Below are positions 11,085 through 19,953 of a DNA stretch of 64,000 nt, piece by piece. The notes under the pieces are model-generated. The model had not been told where the DNA came from. It worked only from the letters and a program-made list of their open reading frames with translations, and made no database searches. The DNA comes from Streptacidiphilus sp. PB12-B1b (GTDB lineage Bacteria; Actinomycetota; Actinomycetes; Streptomycetales; Streptomycetaceae). The position numbers and the translations under genes are program-made. Positions within the stretch are counted from its first letter, which is position 1. Each line of letters begins with the position of its first letter. The DNA is taken from assembly GCF_014084125.1 (NCBI RefSeq), contig NZ_CP048405.1, forward strand, positions 1,302,001-1,366,000, written 5' to 3'.

Positions 11085-11552
11085 TCAGACGCCGAGGTCG
11101 CGGATCAGCTTGGCCACGTGGCCGGTCGCCTTGACGTTGTAGAAGGCGTGCTCGATCCGGCCCTGCTCGTCGACGACCACGGTCGAGCGGATCACCCCGG
11201 TCACGGTCTTGCCGTACATGGTCTTCTCGCCGAACGCCCCGTACGCGGTGAGGACCTCCTTGTCCGGGTCGGCCAGCAGCGTGACCTTGAGGTTCTCCTT
11301 CTCGCGGAACTTGCCCAGCTTCTCCGGCTTGTCCGGGGAGATGCCCAGCACGTCGTACCCGGCCTGGGCCAGCACGTCCAGGTTGTCGGTGAAGTCGCAC
11401 GCCTGCTTGGTGCAGCCGGGTGTCAGTGCCGCCGGGTAGAAGTAGACGATGACCTTGCGGCCGAGGTGCTCGGCGAGGGACACCTCCTTGCCGTCCGCGT
11501 CCTGAAGGGAGAAGGCCGGGGCGGTGTCGCCGGGCTTCAGTCGCTCACTCAT
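11085..11552 (-). CDS. bcp: Thioredoxin-dependent thiol peroxidase (Bcp/PrxQ)
   Basis: A 155-aa peroxiredoxin that reduces organic and hydrogen peroxides with thioredoxin as electron donor. ATG 11552 follows AGGAG; the much longer open frame upstream has no support. The peroxidatic cysteine is C47 in ALTPGCTKQACDF and the second cysteine C52 is placed as in PrxQ-type atypical two-Cys enzymes. KVIVYFYP and RSTVVVDEQGRIEHAFYNV are the usual thioredoxin-fold strands. Confidence 0.95.
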   Translation of the reverse strand: MSERLKPGDTAPAFSLQDADGKEVSLAEHLGRKVIVYFYPAALTPGCTKQACDFTDNLDVLAQAGYDVLGISPDKPEKLGKFREKENLKVTLLADPDKEVLTAYGAFGEKTMYGKTVTGVIRSTVVVDEQGRIEHAFYNVKATGHVAKLIRDLGV

Positions 11553-11691
11553 GGGTAGGTGCTCCTGGATCTCGGATGGGGGGGTCGCGCATACAGAACG
11601 TACTCCGAAGGCGGGTGCCGCTGCGCGTGGCGGCTCATCACCTGACAAACTGTCCGAGAGCATCAGGTGGCGACGGAGGGAAGGTGTCCTC

Positions 11692-12039
11692 GTGGGCGAG
11701 GTCAGCACGAGGGGTAAGGACGGCAAGGACGTCCGCAGCGCAGCCCAGATCGAGGCGGACATCGTCCGGACAAGGCGGCAGCTCGCGGCCACGCTGGACG
11801 AGCTGGCCGTGGCGGTGCACCCCTCTACGGTGATCGGTTCGGCCAAAGCGCAGGTCAGGGCTACGGTCGAGCAGAAGACCAGCAAGGCGTTCGTGGCGGT
11901 GAACCGCAGCGTCGAGCAGGTGAAGGCGCAGTTCGTGGACGAGAAGGGCAGCCCGCGCAAGGAGCGGATCGTGCCCGTCGCGGCGGTCGGCGCCGCGCTG
12001 GTGGTCGGCGTGGTCCTGCTGCGCCGGCGCCGCAGGTAG
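11692..12039 (+). CDS. DUF3618 membrane-anchored protein
   Basis: A 115-aa protein from GTG 11692. It has the DUF3618 signature IEADIVRTRRQLAATLDELA (about 20-39), an amphipathic middle with a helix able to coil (QVRATVEQKTSKAFVAVNRS), and one C-terminal transmembrane helix (VPVAAVGAALVVGVVLL) ending in RRRRR on the cytoplasmic side. The family function is unknown; it is common in actinomycetes. The bcp gene runs divergently 139 bp away, and a groES-like gene follows. Confidence 0.8.
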   Translation: MGEVSTRGKDGKDVRSAAQIEADIVRTRRQLAATLDELAVAVHPSTVIGSAKAQVRATVEQKTSKAFVAVNRSVEQVKAQFVDEKGSPRKERIVPVAAVGAALVVGVVLLRRRRR

Positions 12040-12114
12040 CACAGCCGGGGGTGCGCGCGGGCGGGGTTGCCGGTCGCGCGCGGGCGTGTCCGCTGTTCGG
12101 TGTACCGTCCATGC

Positions 12115-12471
12115 GTGAACGATTCCACCGAACGGGGATACCCCCTGGGCGAGAAACTGCCCATCAAGATGCTGCACGACCGGGTGCTGGTGCGCGCGGA
12201 CGGCCCGGAGGGCGACCGCCGCTCGACCGGAGGCATCCTGATCCCGGCGACGGCCGAGCTCTCGCGCCGCTGCGCCTGGGCGGAGGCGGTCGCGGTCGGC
12301 CAGAACGTGCGCAGCATCGAGCCGGGCGACCGTGTGCTGTACGACCCGGAGGACCGGGCCGAGGTCGAGGTCCGCGGCGTCATGTATGTGCTGCTCCGCG
12401 AGCGGGACATCCACGCGGTGGCGTCCGAGCGCGTGGGCGAGGGCCAGGGCAGCACCGGCCTTTATCTCTGA
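12115..12471 (+). CDS. GroES-like co-chaperonin fold protein (118 aa)
   Basis: Starts at GTG 12115. IKMLHDRVLVRADGPEGDRRSTGGILIPA is the GroES beta-barrel signature, and the mobile-loop region is followed by GDRVLYDPEDRAEVEVRGVMYVLLRERDI. It is longer than canonical GroES at both ends and differs from the groEL-linked copy, so it is probably a paralog; its partner is unknown. No groEL is nearby. No Shine-Dalgarno is evident. A TACCGT hexamer ending 6 nt before the GTG would fit a leaderless transcript, though no -35 is clear. Confidence 0.8.
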   Translation: MNDSTERGYPLGEKLPIKMLHDRVLVRADGPEGDRRSTGGILIPATAELSRRCAWAEAVAVGQNVRSIEPGDRVLYDPEDRAEVEVRGVMYVLLRERDIHAVASERVGEGQGSTGLYL

Positions 12472-12507
12472 CCTGAGCCTGTGACCTGAGCTTGCATCTG
12501 TGACCTG

Positions 12508-12544
12508 AGACCCGCCCCGACCGCACCCCGGCCGGGGCGGGTCT
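12508..12544. terminator. Hairpin between groES-like gene and PBP gene
   Basis: AGACCCGCCCCG (12508-12519) pairs perfectly with CGGGGCGGGTCT (12533-12544). It lies between convergent genes. The preceding 40 bp contain three imperfect TGACCTGAG repeats. Confidence 0.7.
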
Positions 12545-12596
12545 GCTCAGGCGTCCGGGAAGCGCCCCGCCTCGACGCCGCCCCGGCGCGGGGCCG

Positions 12597-15020
12597 TTAC
12601 GGGTGGGGGGCGGTGCCGGGCGGGGGTGCGGTGTTCGGGGCGAGCGGGCCGGCGGTCGGGGTGTCGGCCGGCGGGGTGGACGGGGCGGGCGTCGGCGGGG
12701 TGGAGGCGGGCGGCGTCGGCGCGGAGGTGGTGGGTGCGGGCGCGCTGGGCGTCGGCCGGCCGGGGGTGGTCGGTGCGGTGGCCGGGGTGGAGGGGGTGTT
12801 CGGCGCGGTCGGCGTGGGCGCCTGGGTGGTCGGGGCGGGGGCCTGCGGCTGGGTGGAGGTGGAGGCGGCGCTGTCGAGGTCGAACTGCGCGACCGGTTGG
12901 CCGTCGAGGGCCTCGGTCATGTAGGCGGTCCAGATCTGGGTCGGGAAGGCCCCGCCGTTGACCCGGTCGACGCCCGCGGCCTCGCCCAGGGAGAGCCGGG
13001 CGTGGGTGGTCGGGTCCTCGGCGAACAGGCCGACCGAGGTGACCAGCTGCGGGGTGTAGCCGACGAACCAGGCCGAGTTGTTGCTGTCGGTGGTGCCGGT
13101 CTTGCCCGCCGCCGGGCGGTCCAGGCCGAGGGCCAGGTAGCCGGTTCCGGAGGGGCTGACGACGCCCTCCAGGACGGAGGTGACGGTGTCGGCGGTGTCG
13201 CGGCTGAACGCGGTCCTGGCCTGGTGCTCAGGCAGCGCCTTGGACTGGCCGTCGTGGCTGAGCGCCTGCACCGACCAGGGGGTGATCTGCCGGCCGTGGT
13301 CGGCGAAGGTGGCGTAGGCCCCGGCCAGCTGGATGGCGTCCGGGGTGGCCACGCCCAGCGCCAGGGAGGGGTTGCCCGCGCTCATGTTGGGGGTGTCGGT
13401 GGGCAGCCCGGCCGCGATGGCGGCGTTGCGGACGTTGTTCAGTCCGGCGTCGGCGGCCTCCTGGGCGTACACGCTGTTGACCGACTTCTTCATGGCGTAC
13501 GCGAGGCTGATCTCGCCGTAGTCGACGTCGTCCTCGTTGGGCGGCGCGTAGGACAGGCCCTTGGGCAGGCCCTGGACGCTGCGGCCGCTGGTGCCGTCGT
13601 ACAGGGTGGAGGGCGTGATCGGGTCGCCGTCCTGGGTGGTGGCGTTGTTCTGCAGCCCGGCGGCCAGGTCGAAGGCCTTGAAGGTGGAGCCGACCTGGAT
13701 GTCGGTGCGGGTGGCGTCGTTGAACTCCTGCTTGGCGTAGTCGGGGCCGCCGTACGCGGCGACGAGCCTGCCGGTGGTGGGGTCGACCGAGCCGGCGGCG
13801 GCGCGGACGTCCTTGGCCTTGGCGGTGTCCGGCAGCTGCTGGGTGAGCTGGCTGCGGACGGCCGAGGTGAGGGCGTCCTGGTCGTTCTTGACGAAGGTGG
13901 TGGTGATCCGCCAGCCGCCGGCGGCCAGGGTGGCCGGGTCGACGACGTTGTTGTCGGTCAGGTACTGGTCGGCGATGTCGATCAGGTAGCCGGCCTGGCC
14001 GCTGACGCCGTTGACGGCGGTGGGCTCCTTGGTGGCGGGGAACTTCTCGGCGGCCCGCTGCCCGGGGGTGAGCCAGCCGAGCTTGACCATGCCGTCCAGC
14101 ACGTAGTTCCAGCGGGCGACGGCGTTGGCCTTGCCCGCGGGGGTGGCGGTGGCGACGTCGTACGCGCTGGGGGCCTGCAGCAGTGCGGCCAGGTAGGCCG
14201 CCTGCGGGACGTTCAGCTGGGAGGCGTTGACGCCGTAGTAGGCCTGGGCGGCGGCCTGGATGCCGTAGGCGCCGCGGCCGAAGTAGCTGGTGTTGAGGTA
14301 CCCGGCCATGATGGTGTCCTTGCTCTCGGTCTGGTCGACCTTGAGCGAGATGAAGAACTCCTTGGCCTTGCGGGCGACGTTCTGCTCCTGGTTGAGGTAG
14401 TAGTTCTTGACGTACTGCTGGGTGATGGTGGAGCCGCCCTGCAGGCCCCGGCCGCTGACCGTGTACCAGCCGGCCCGGGCCATGCCGGTGATGCTGACGC
14501 CGCGGTTGCTGTAGAAGGTGCGGTCCTCGGCGGAGACGGCGGCGTGCTGCATGGTCTGGGAGATCTGCCCGATGGGCACGGAGACCCGGTTGACCAGGCC
14601 GGTCTGACCGATCTCGGTCTTGTTGTCGGCGTAGTAGTAGACGTTGCTCTGCGCGGTGGCGGCGGCGTTGGGGTCGGGCACCTGCACCACCATGTACATG
14701 AGGACGAAGGCGCCGATGCCGAGCAGCAGCACGGTCAGCACGCCGCCCAGGACCATCCGCCAGGTCGGGATCGTCCGCCGCCACCAGGGCTTGGCCCGGC
14801 GCGCGGCCTTGCGGGCGCGCTTCCTGGCGCGGCGGCGCTCGCGTCCGCCCGCGCCCGCGCCGCCGCCGTCGGAGCGGTCCTCGGCGGCCAGGGCGTCGGG
14901 CGCGGACGGGTAGCCGTACGCCTGCGCGTGCTGTGGTGCGTGGTCGAGGGGGTCGCGTCGGAGGCCCTCCGGATCGCGGTCGGGGGTTCCCCAGCCCGGT
15001 CCCTGTGGTCCTTGACTCAT
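12597..15020 (-). CDS. Class A penicillin-binding protein (GT51 + transpeptidase)
   Basis: An 807-aa bifunctional peptidoglycan synthase. Cytoplasmic Pro/Gly-rich and very basic N-terminus (ERRRARKRARKAARR, 61-75), one transmembrane anchor (about 88-112), GT51 glycosyltransferase with catalytic E165 in AVSAEDRTFYSNRG and motif GGSTITQQYVKN (195-206), then the transpeptidase with S445-x-x-K448 (GSTFKAF), KKSVNSV as the SxN motif and GKTGTTDSN as KTG. The C-terminus is a long Thr/Pro/Ala tail outside the membrane. ATG 15020 lies behind GAGGAG. It makes and crosslinks septal or lateral wall peptidoglycan; this locus is conserved in Streptomyces. Confidence 0.95.
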   Translation of the reverse strand: MSQGPQGPGWGTPDRDPEGLRRDPLDHAPQHAQAYGYPSAPDALAAEDRSDGGGAGAGGRERRRARKRARKAARRAKPWWRRTIPTWRMVLGGVLTVLLLGIGAFVLMYMVVQVPDPNAAATAQSNVYYYADNKTEIGQTGLVNRVSVPIGQISQTMQHAAVSAEDRTFYSNRGVSITGMARAGWYTVSGRGLQGGSTITQQYVKNYYLNQEQNVARKAKEFFISLKVDQTESKDTIMAGYLNTSYFGRGAYGIQAAAQAYYGVNASQLNVPQAAYLAALLQAPSAYDVATATPAGKANAVARWNYVLDGMVKLGWLTPGQRAAEKFPATKEPTAVNGVSGQAGYLIDIADQYLTDNNVVDPATLAAGGWRITTTFVKNDQDALTSAVRSQLTQQLPDTAKAKDVRAAAGSVDPTTGRLVAAYGGPDYAKQEFNDATRTDIQVGSTFKAFDLAAGLQNNATTQDGDPITPSTLYDGTSGRSVQGLPKGLSYAPPNEDDVDYGEISLAYAMKKSVNSVYAQEAADAGLNNVRNAAIAAGLPTDTPNMSAGNPSLALGVATPDAIQLAGAYATFADHGRQITPWSVQALSHDGQSKALPEHQARTAFSRDTADTVTSVLEGVVSPSGTGYLALGLDRPAAGKTGTTDSNNSAWFVGYTPQLVTSVGLFAEDPTTHARLSLGEAAGVDRVNGGAFPTQIWTAYMTEALDGQPVAQFDLDSAASTSTQPQAPAPTTQAPTPTAPNTPSTPATAPTTPGRPTPSAPAPTTSAPTPPASTPPTPAPSTPPADTPTAGPLAPNTAPPPGTAPHP

Positions 15021-15311
15021 CTGCGTGGTGCTCCTCGGCCTGGCGGACGCTCCTGCCTGCTCACGGTTGTGTGGCCTGCCGACGGTGCGTGGTTGCGTCC
15101 GATTATGTCTGTCTTCTGCCCGGATGCCCCATGAGGGCCGGTGAAACCGGATGCGGCGCGCCCCTGCGGGTCGCTACGCTCGCTTGAGGACAACTCCATA
15201 CGGCAAGCCCCTCCGCGTACCCCCGGGTCGCTGCGGACGGGGCCTCCTTGGCGTGCGCGCGCATGCGGCGTCGTACGCCCAGACGCGTTATCGAGAGGAT
15301 GTGGTTCCCGG

Positions 15312-16223
15312 ATGACGCCGACCGTCGACGCCACCCACCCGCCCAGTCCACCTCAACGACACCCCCGCCCGGTACCCTCCGCCGCGCCCCGGCCGGGGCT
15401 GTCGGCGCTGCGGCTGTACGCGGCGGTCGCCCGGGGCAGCTTCCGCCGGTACGCCACCTACCGGGCGGCGACCTGGGCCGGGGTCTTCACCAACACCGTC
15501 TTCGGCTTCTTCATCGCCTACACCTACCGGGCGCTGTGGGAGATCCGGCCGCACCTGGGCGGCTACGACCTGGGCGCCGCCCTCACCTACGTCTGGCTGG
15601 GCCAGTCCCTGATGGTGCCGGTGGCGGCGATGGGCGGCGGCATCCAGGACGACCTGGAGGCGCGGATCACCTCCGGCGACATCGCGGTGGACCTGTACCG
15701 GCCGGTGGACCAGCAGGGCTGGTGGCTGGCCGCCGACCTGGGCCGGGCCGGCTACCACCTGCTGTCGCGCGGGGTGCTGCCGCTGGCCGTCGGTGCGCTG
15801 TTCTTCCGGCTGCGGATGCCCGCCGGGGGAGCCGCCGAGGCGGCGCTGACCTGGGCCGGGTTCCTGGCGTCGCTGGTGCTGGCGGTCGTCGTCAGCTTCG
15901 CGCTGCGCTACATGGCCTCGCTGACCGGCTTCTGGCTGCTGGACGCCCGGGGTGTGCGGCAGGTCACAGCGGTGCTGGGGATGTTCTTCTCCGGCTTCCT
16001 GCTGCCGCTGACGCTGCTGCCCCCGGCGCTGGGCGCGGTCGCGCAGCACCTGCCGTGGGCGGGCATGGTACAGATCCCGGAGGACGTCTTCCTTCAGCGG
16101 CGGACCGGCGGCGCGCTGCTCTCCGGCCTGGCGCTGCAGCTGCTGTGGGCGCTGGTGCTGCTGGGCGCGGGCCGGCTGGTGCAGCGGGCGGCGGCGGCCA
16201 AGGTGGTGGTCCAGGGTGGCTGA
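15312..16223 (+). CDS. ABC-2 type exporter permease, DUF990 family (first subunit)
   Basis: A 303-aa membrane protein. ATG 15312 is chosen because the upstream in-frame region lacks membrane or family features. Six hydrophobic helices follow a Pro-rich N-terminus. The segment SGDIAVDLYRPVDQQGWWLA is characteristic of DUF990/ABC-2 permeases, and YRAATWAGVFTNTVFGFFIAY is the first helix. It overlaps the second permease gene by 8 bp, and an ATPase follows, giving a complete three-gene exporter. The substrate is unknown; relatives include antibiotic and viologen exporters. The 291-bp gap to the divergent PBP gene shows no gene and no clear promoter boxes. Confidence 0.87.
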   Translation: MTPTVDATHPPSPPQRHPRPVPSAAPRPGLSALRLYAAVARGSFRRYATYRAATWAGVFTNTVFGFFIAYTYRALWEIRPHLGGYDLGAALTYVWLGQSLMVPVAAMGGGIQDDLEARITSGDIAVDLYRPVDQQGWWLAADLGRAGYHLLSRGVLPLAVGALFFRLRMPAGGAAEAALTWAGFLASLVLAVVVSFALRYMASLTGFWLLDARGVRQVTAVLGMFFSGFLLPLTLLPPALGAVAQHLPWAGMVQIPEDVFLQRRTGGALLSGLALQLLWALVLLGAGRLVQRAAAAKVVVQGG

Positions 16224-17079
16224 GCAGCGGGCGGTGCCGGCCGCGCTCCCGGCCCCGGCCGGCCTGCCGGCCCGGATCTACGAGGCGCTGCGCGTCTACG
16301 CGCTGGTCGCGCGGATGTGGCTGCGGGCCTCGCTGGCGTACCGGACCTCGTTCTGGCTGACCACGATCGGCAACGCGGTCACCTCCGGCCTGGACTTCGC
16401 CGTGATCGCGATCATGTTCCTGCACACCTCGGCGCTGGGCGGCTGGACGCTGCCGCAGGTGGCGTTCCTGTACGGCACCTCGGGGGCCACCCTGGGCCTG
16501 GCCGATCTGGCGGTGGGCAGCCTGGACCAGCTCGGGCAGCGGGTGCGGGACGGCTCGGTGGACACCGTGCTGGTGCGTCCGGCCGCCGCGCTGGCGCAGC
16601 TCGGCGCGGACCGTTTCGCGTTGCGGCGGACGGGCCGGGTGGTGCAGTCCCTGCTGGTCCTGGCCTGGGCGGTGTCCCGGCTGCACCTGGACTGGACGGC
16701 CGGGCGGCTGCTGGTGACGGCGGTGCTGCTGGTCTGCGGCAGTGTGATCTTCGGGTCGGTGTTCGTCGCCGGGGCGGCCTTCCAGTTCTTCGCCACCGAC
16801 GCCGCCGAGGTGCAGAACTCGGTGACCTACGGCGGGGCGACGATGCTCCAGTACCCGCCCACGATCTACGCCCGCGACCTGGTACGGGGCGTGGTGTACG
16901 GGGTGCCGCTGGCGTTCGTGAACTGGCTGCCCGCGCTGTACGTCCTCGGCCTGCCGGATCCGCTGGGGCTGCCCGGCTGGTTCCGCTTCGCCTCCCCGGT
17001 GGCCGCGCTGGTCTGCGCGACGGCCGCCGGGCTGGCCTGGCGCGCGGGGCTGCGCGCCTACCGCAGCACCGGAAGCTGA
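16216..17079 (+). CDS. ABC-2 type exporter permease, DUF990 family (second subunit)
   Basis: A 287-aa protein from GTG 16216, overlapping the preceding gene by 8 bp. It has six predicted helices and the family stretch RDGSVDTVLVRPAAALAQLG, equivalent to the loop in the first permease. Two different permease subunits of this family usually form a heterodimer with one ATPase, here encoded 56 bp downstream. Transport direction (export) is inferred from family. Confidence 0.87.
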   Translation: MAEQRAVPAALPAPAGLPARIYEALRVYALVARMWLRASLAYRTSFWLTTIGNAVTSGLDFAVIAIMFLHTSALGGWTLPQVAFLYGTSGATLGLADLAVGSLDQLGQRVRDGSVDTVLVRPAAALAQLGADRFALRRTGRVVQSLLVLAWAVSRLHLDWTAGRLLVTAVLLVCGSVIFGSVFVAGAAFQFFATDAAEVQNSVTYGGATMLQYPPTIYARDLVRGVVYGVPLAFVNWLPALYVLGLPDPLGLPGWFRFASPVAALVCATAAGLAWRAGLRAYRSTGS

Positions 17080-17135
17080 CTCGTCGGAAGCCGAACGCCT
17101 CCGCGGAGGCGGCGGAGAAATCGGAGGCATGGATC

Positions 17136-18128
17136 GTGGGAACGGGAATCATCGAGGTCGAGAACGTGGCGCGGACGTTCACGGTGCGCCGCAGGGTCGG
17201 GCGGCTGCGGCGCGAGCGGGTCGAGGTCCGGGCGGTGGAGGACCTGAGCTTCAGCGTCCGGGCCGGGGAGATGGTGGGCTACATCGGGCCCAACGGCGCG
17301 GGCAAGTCCACCACCGTCAAGATGCTGACCGGCATCCTGGTGCCCTCGTCCGGGCGGCTGCGGGTGGCCGGGGTCGATCCGCAGCGGGAGCGGACCCGGC
17401 TGGCGCGGCGCATCGGCGTGGTCTTCGGGCAGCGCACCACGCTGTGGTGGGACCTGCCGCTGCGGGACTCGTACGAGCTGGCCCGGCGGATCTACCGGAT
17501 CGAGCCGGCCCGCTACCGGGCCAATCTGGACCGCTGCGTGGAGCTGCTGGAGCTGGGCCCACTGCTGGACGTGCCGGTGCGGCAGCTCTCGCTGGGGCAG
17601 CGGATGCGCGGCGACATCACCGCGGCGCTGCTGCACGATCCGGAGGTGCTGTACCTGGACGAGCCCACCATCGGACTGGACGTGGTCAGCAGGAACCGGG
17701 TGCGGGAGTTCCTCGCCGAGACCAATGCGGAGGCGGGCACCACGGTGCTGCTCACCACGCACGACCTCACCGACATCGAACGCCTGTGCTCGCGGGTGAT
17801 GGTGATCGACCACGGCCGGGTGGTCTACGACGGCGGCCTGGAGGGGCTGCACGACACCGGGCGCAGCGAGCGGACGCTGGTGGTGGACCTGGCCTCGGCC
17901 GCGCCGCCGATCGAGGTGCCGGGCACCCGGGTGGTGCGGGTCGAGGGGCCGCGCCAGTGGCTGGCCTTCCCGGCCTCTCAGAGCGCCGCGCCGCTGGTGG
18001 CGGCGGTCGCCGCGGCCTATCCGCTGGTGGACCTGTCGGTGCGGGAGCCGGCCATCGAGGACGTCATCGCACGCATGTACGGGGATATCGCCGGAACTGG
18101 TGCCCGGGCGGTGGGCGTGGGTGATTGA
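17136..18128 (+). CDS. ABC exporter ATP-binding protein
   Basis: A 330-aa nucleotide-binding subunit. GTG 17136 follows GGAGG with 8-nt spacing. Walker A is GPNGAGKST, the Q-loop is VVFGQRTTLWWDLP, the signature is LSLGQRMRGD (variant of LSGGQ), Walker B is VLYLDEPTIGLD and the H-loop is TTHD. A C-terminal domain of about 90 residues follows the ATPase core. Together with the two DUF990 permeases it forms an exporter. The TRP/WW segment after the Q-loop is typical of the DUF990-associated ATPases. Confidence 0.93.
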   Translation: MGTGIIEVENVARTFTVRRRVGRLRRERVEVRAVEDLSFSVRAGEMVGYIGPNGAGKSTTVKMLTGILVPSSGRLRVAGVDPQRERTRLARRIGVVFGQRTTLWWDLPLRDSYELARRIYRIEPARYRANLDRCVELLELGPLLDVPVRQLSLGQRMRGDITAALLHDPEVLYLDEPTIGLDVVSRNRVREFLAETNAEAGTTVLLTTHDLTDIERLCSRVMVIDHGRVVYDGGLEGLHDTGRSERTLVVDLASAAPPIEVPGTRVVRVEGPRQWLAFPASQSAAPLVAAVAAAYPLVDLSVREPAIEDVIARMYGDIAGTGARAVGVGD

Positions 18129-18160
18129 GTTGCCTATGAGCAGTTGAGACGATTACCTGC

Positions 18161-19927
18161 ATGGTCCGGAAAGCGCTGGTCGCCGCGAGTGCCCTGCTGG
18201 CCCTGTCGCTGGCGGCCGCCGTCTCCGGGTGCGGGGCGTCCCGGCCGGGGTCGGTGTCCTCCGACTCGTCCCCGGCCCCGTCGTCCCCCTCGGACCCCTC
18301 GTCCTTGTCCGCCGCCGGTACCGGCTCCGGCTCCGGCCCGGGCTCCGGCTCGGGCGCGGCTGCCGGTGCGGTGGCCCCGTCGGGCGGCAACGCGGCCGGA
18401 GCGGCGCTGCCGCTGGTGCCGGAGCCCTCGGCGGTCGCCGCCACCGGCGGGCCCGGGTACCCGGTCACCCCGGCGACCGTGCTGCGGGCCGAGGGCGGTC
18501 CGGCCGCCGGGCAGGTGGCCGGGCAGCTGGCCGCGCTGCTGCGCGCCTCGACCGGCCTCACCCTGCCGGTGCGCGGCGCCGAGCCGCCCGCCACCGGGCC
18601 CGGCGCGGCCGTGCTCGGGGCCGGGCTGGCGCAGGCCGGCGACGGCGGCGTGGTGCTGCGGCTGGACCCGGCCGCCGGCACCGGACCGGAGGGCTACCGG
18701 CTCGCCTCCGGCCCGGGCGGGGTGCTGGTCACCGCCGTGACCGGCGCCGGGCTGTTCCACGGCGTGCAGACGCTGCGCCAGCTGCTGCCCGCCAAGGGCC
18801 CGGGAATGGTGCCCGCGGTGCGCATCGCCGACCAGCCGCGCTACGCCGTCCGCAGCGCCGAGCTGGACGTCGCCCGGCACTTCTTCCCGGTGCCGGTGGT
18901 CGAGCAGACCATCGACCTGCTCGCCGAGTACAAGTTCAACTACCTGCACCTGCACCTGACGGACGACCAGGGCTGGCGGATCGCCGTGCCCGGCCTGCCC
19001 GGGCTGACCGGCGTCGGCGCGGCCACCGAGATCGGCGGCGGCCCGGGCGGCTACTACACCGACGCCGACTACCGGGCGATCGTGGCCTACGCGGCGGCCC
19101 GCTACATCACCGTCGTCCCCGAGGTGGACATGCCCGCGCACATCAACGCGGCGCTCACCGCCTACCCGGCGCTGGCCTGCGGCGGCTCCGGCGCGGCCGA
19201 CCCCCGTCCGTACACCCGGGTCGGCGGGGCGACGGACAGCCTGTGCACCGGCAGCCCGTCCAGCTACGCCTTCGTCGACCAGGTGGTGGCGGAGCTGGCC
19301 CGGCTGACGCCCGGGCCGTACCTGGACGTCGGCGGCGACGAGGCGCTGTCCGTCGACCCGGCCGACTACGCCGCGTTCATGACCCGGGTGTCGGCCATCG
19401 CCCGGGCCCACGGCAAGCAGCCCGAGGCGTGGGAGGACGCCGCCTCGGCCCGGGGCGGCCCGGCGCTGCTCGGGGTGTGGCACCCGGTCTCGCAGGAGCC
19501 CGCCGGGCTGCCCGCCCGGCTCGCCGCCGCCGTCCGCGGCGGCGCCCGGCTGCTGCTGGAGCCCGCCGACCACGCCTACCTGGACCAGAAGTACGACGCC
19601 TCCACCCCGCTCGGCCTGGACTGGGCCGGGTACGTCGGCGTCGCCAGGAGCTACGGCTGGGATCCGGCGACGCTGCTGGCGGGCGTTCCGTCGAACGCGG
19701 TGGCCGGGGTCGAGGCCGCCGTGTGGACCGAGACCATCGCCACCCCGCAGCAGCTGCAGACCATGCTGCTGCCCCGGCTGCCCGCCCTGGCCGAGGTCGG
19801 CTGGACCCCGCAGGCCGACCGCGACTGGTCCTCCTTCCGGCTCCGGCTGGCCGCCCAGGCCCCGCGCTGGGACGCCCAGCAGCTGGCCTGGACCAGGGCC
19901 CCCGGCGTCCCCTGGCCCGCGCCCTGA
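18161..19927 (+). CDS. Lipoprotein beta-N-acetylhexosaminidase (GH20)
   Basis: A 588-aa exported enzyme that removes terminal GlcNAc from chitooligosaccharides. The lipobox VSGC near residue 24 anchors it to the outer face of the membrane, followed by a Ser/Gly/Pro linker. A GH20b alpha/beta domain (about 75-205) precedes the catalytic barrel; the motif VGGDE places the catalytic pair at D393-E394. Trp residues that close the sugar pocket are present (AVWTET, EVGWTPQ). It starts 32 bp after the ABC ATPase stop without a clear ribosome site, so it could be in the same transcript. It would finish the chitin breakdown begun by the chitinases. Confidence 0.93.
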   Translation: MVRKALVAASALLALSLAAAVSGCGASRPGSVSSDSSPAPSSPSDPSSLSAAGTGSGSGPGSGSGAAAGAVAPSGGNAAGAALPLVPEPSAVAATGGPGYPVTPATVLRAEGGPAAGQVAGQLAALLRASTGLTLPVRGAEPPATGPGAAVLGAGLAQAGDGGVVLRLDPAAGTGPEGYRLASGPGGVLVTAVTGAGLFHGVQTLRQLLPAKGPGMVPAVRIADQPRYAVRSAELDVARHFFPVPVVEQTIDLLAEYKFNYLHLHLTDDQGWRIAVPGLPGLTGVGAATEIGGGPGGYYTDADYRAIVAYAAARYITVVPEVDMPAHINAALTAYPALACGGSGAADPRPYTRVGGATDSLCTGSPSSYAFVDQVVAELARLTPGPYLDVGGDEALSVDPADYAAFMTRVSAIARAHGKQPEAWEDAASARGGPALLGVWHPVSQEPAGLPARLAAAVRGGARLLLEPADHAYLDQKYDASTPLGLDWAGYVGVARSYGWDPATLLAGVPSNAVAGVEAAVWTETIATPQQLQTMLLPRLPALAEVGWTPQADRDWSSFRLRLAAQAPRWDAQQLAWTRAPGVPWPAP

Positions 19928-19953
19928 GCTGCCCGGGCCGACGGCCCCGCCGG

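Noticed and set aside
12603..15134. An 843-codon open frame antisense to the penicillin-binding protein
   Set aside because: Gly-rich shadow frame; the opposite strand has all GT51 and transpeptidase motifs.
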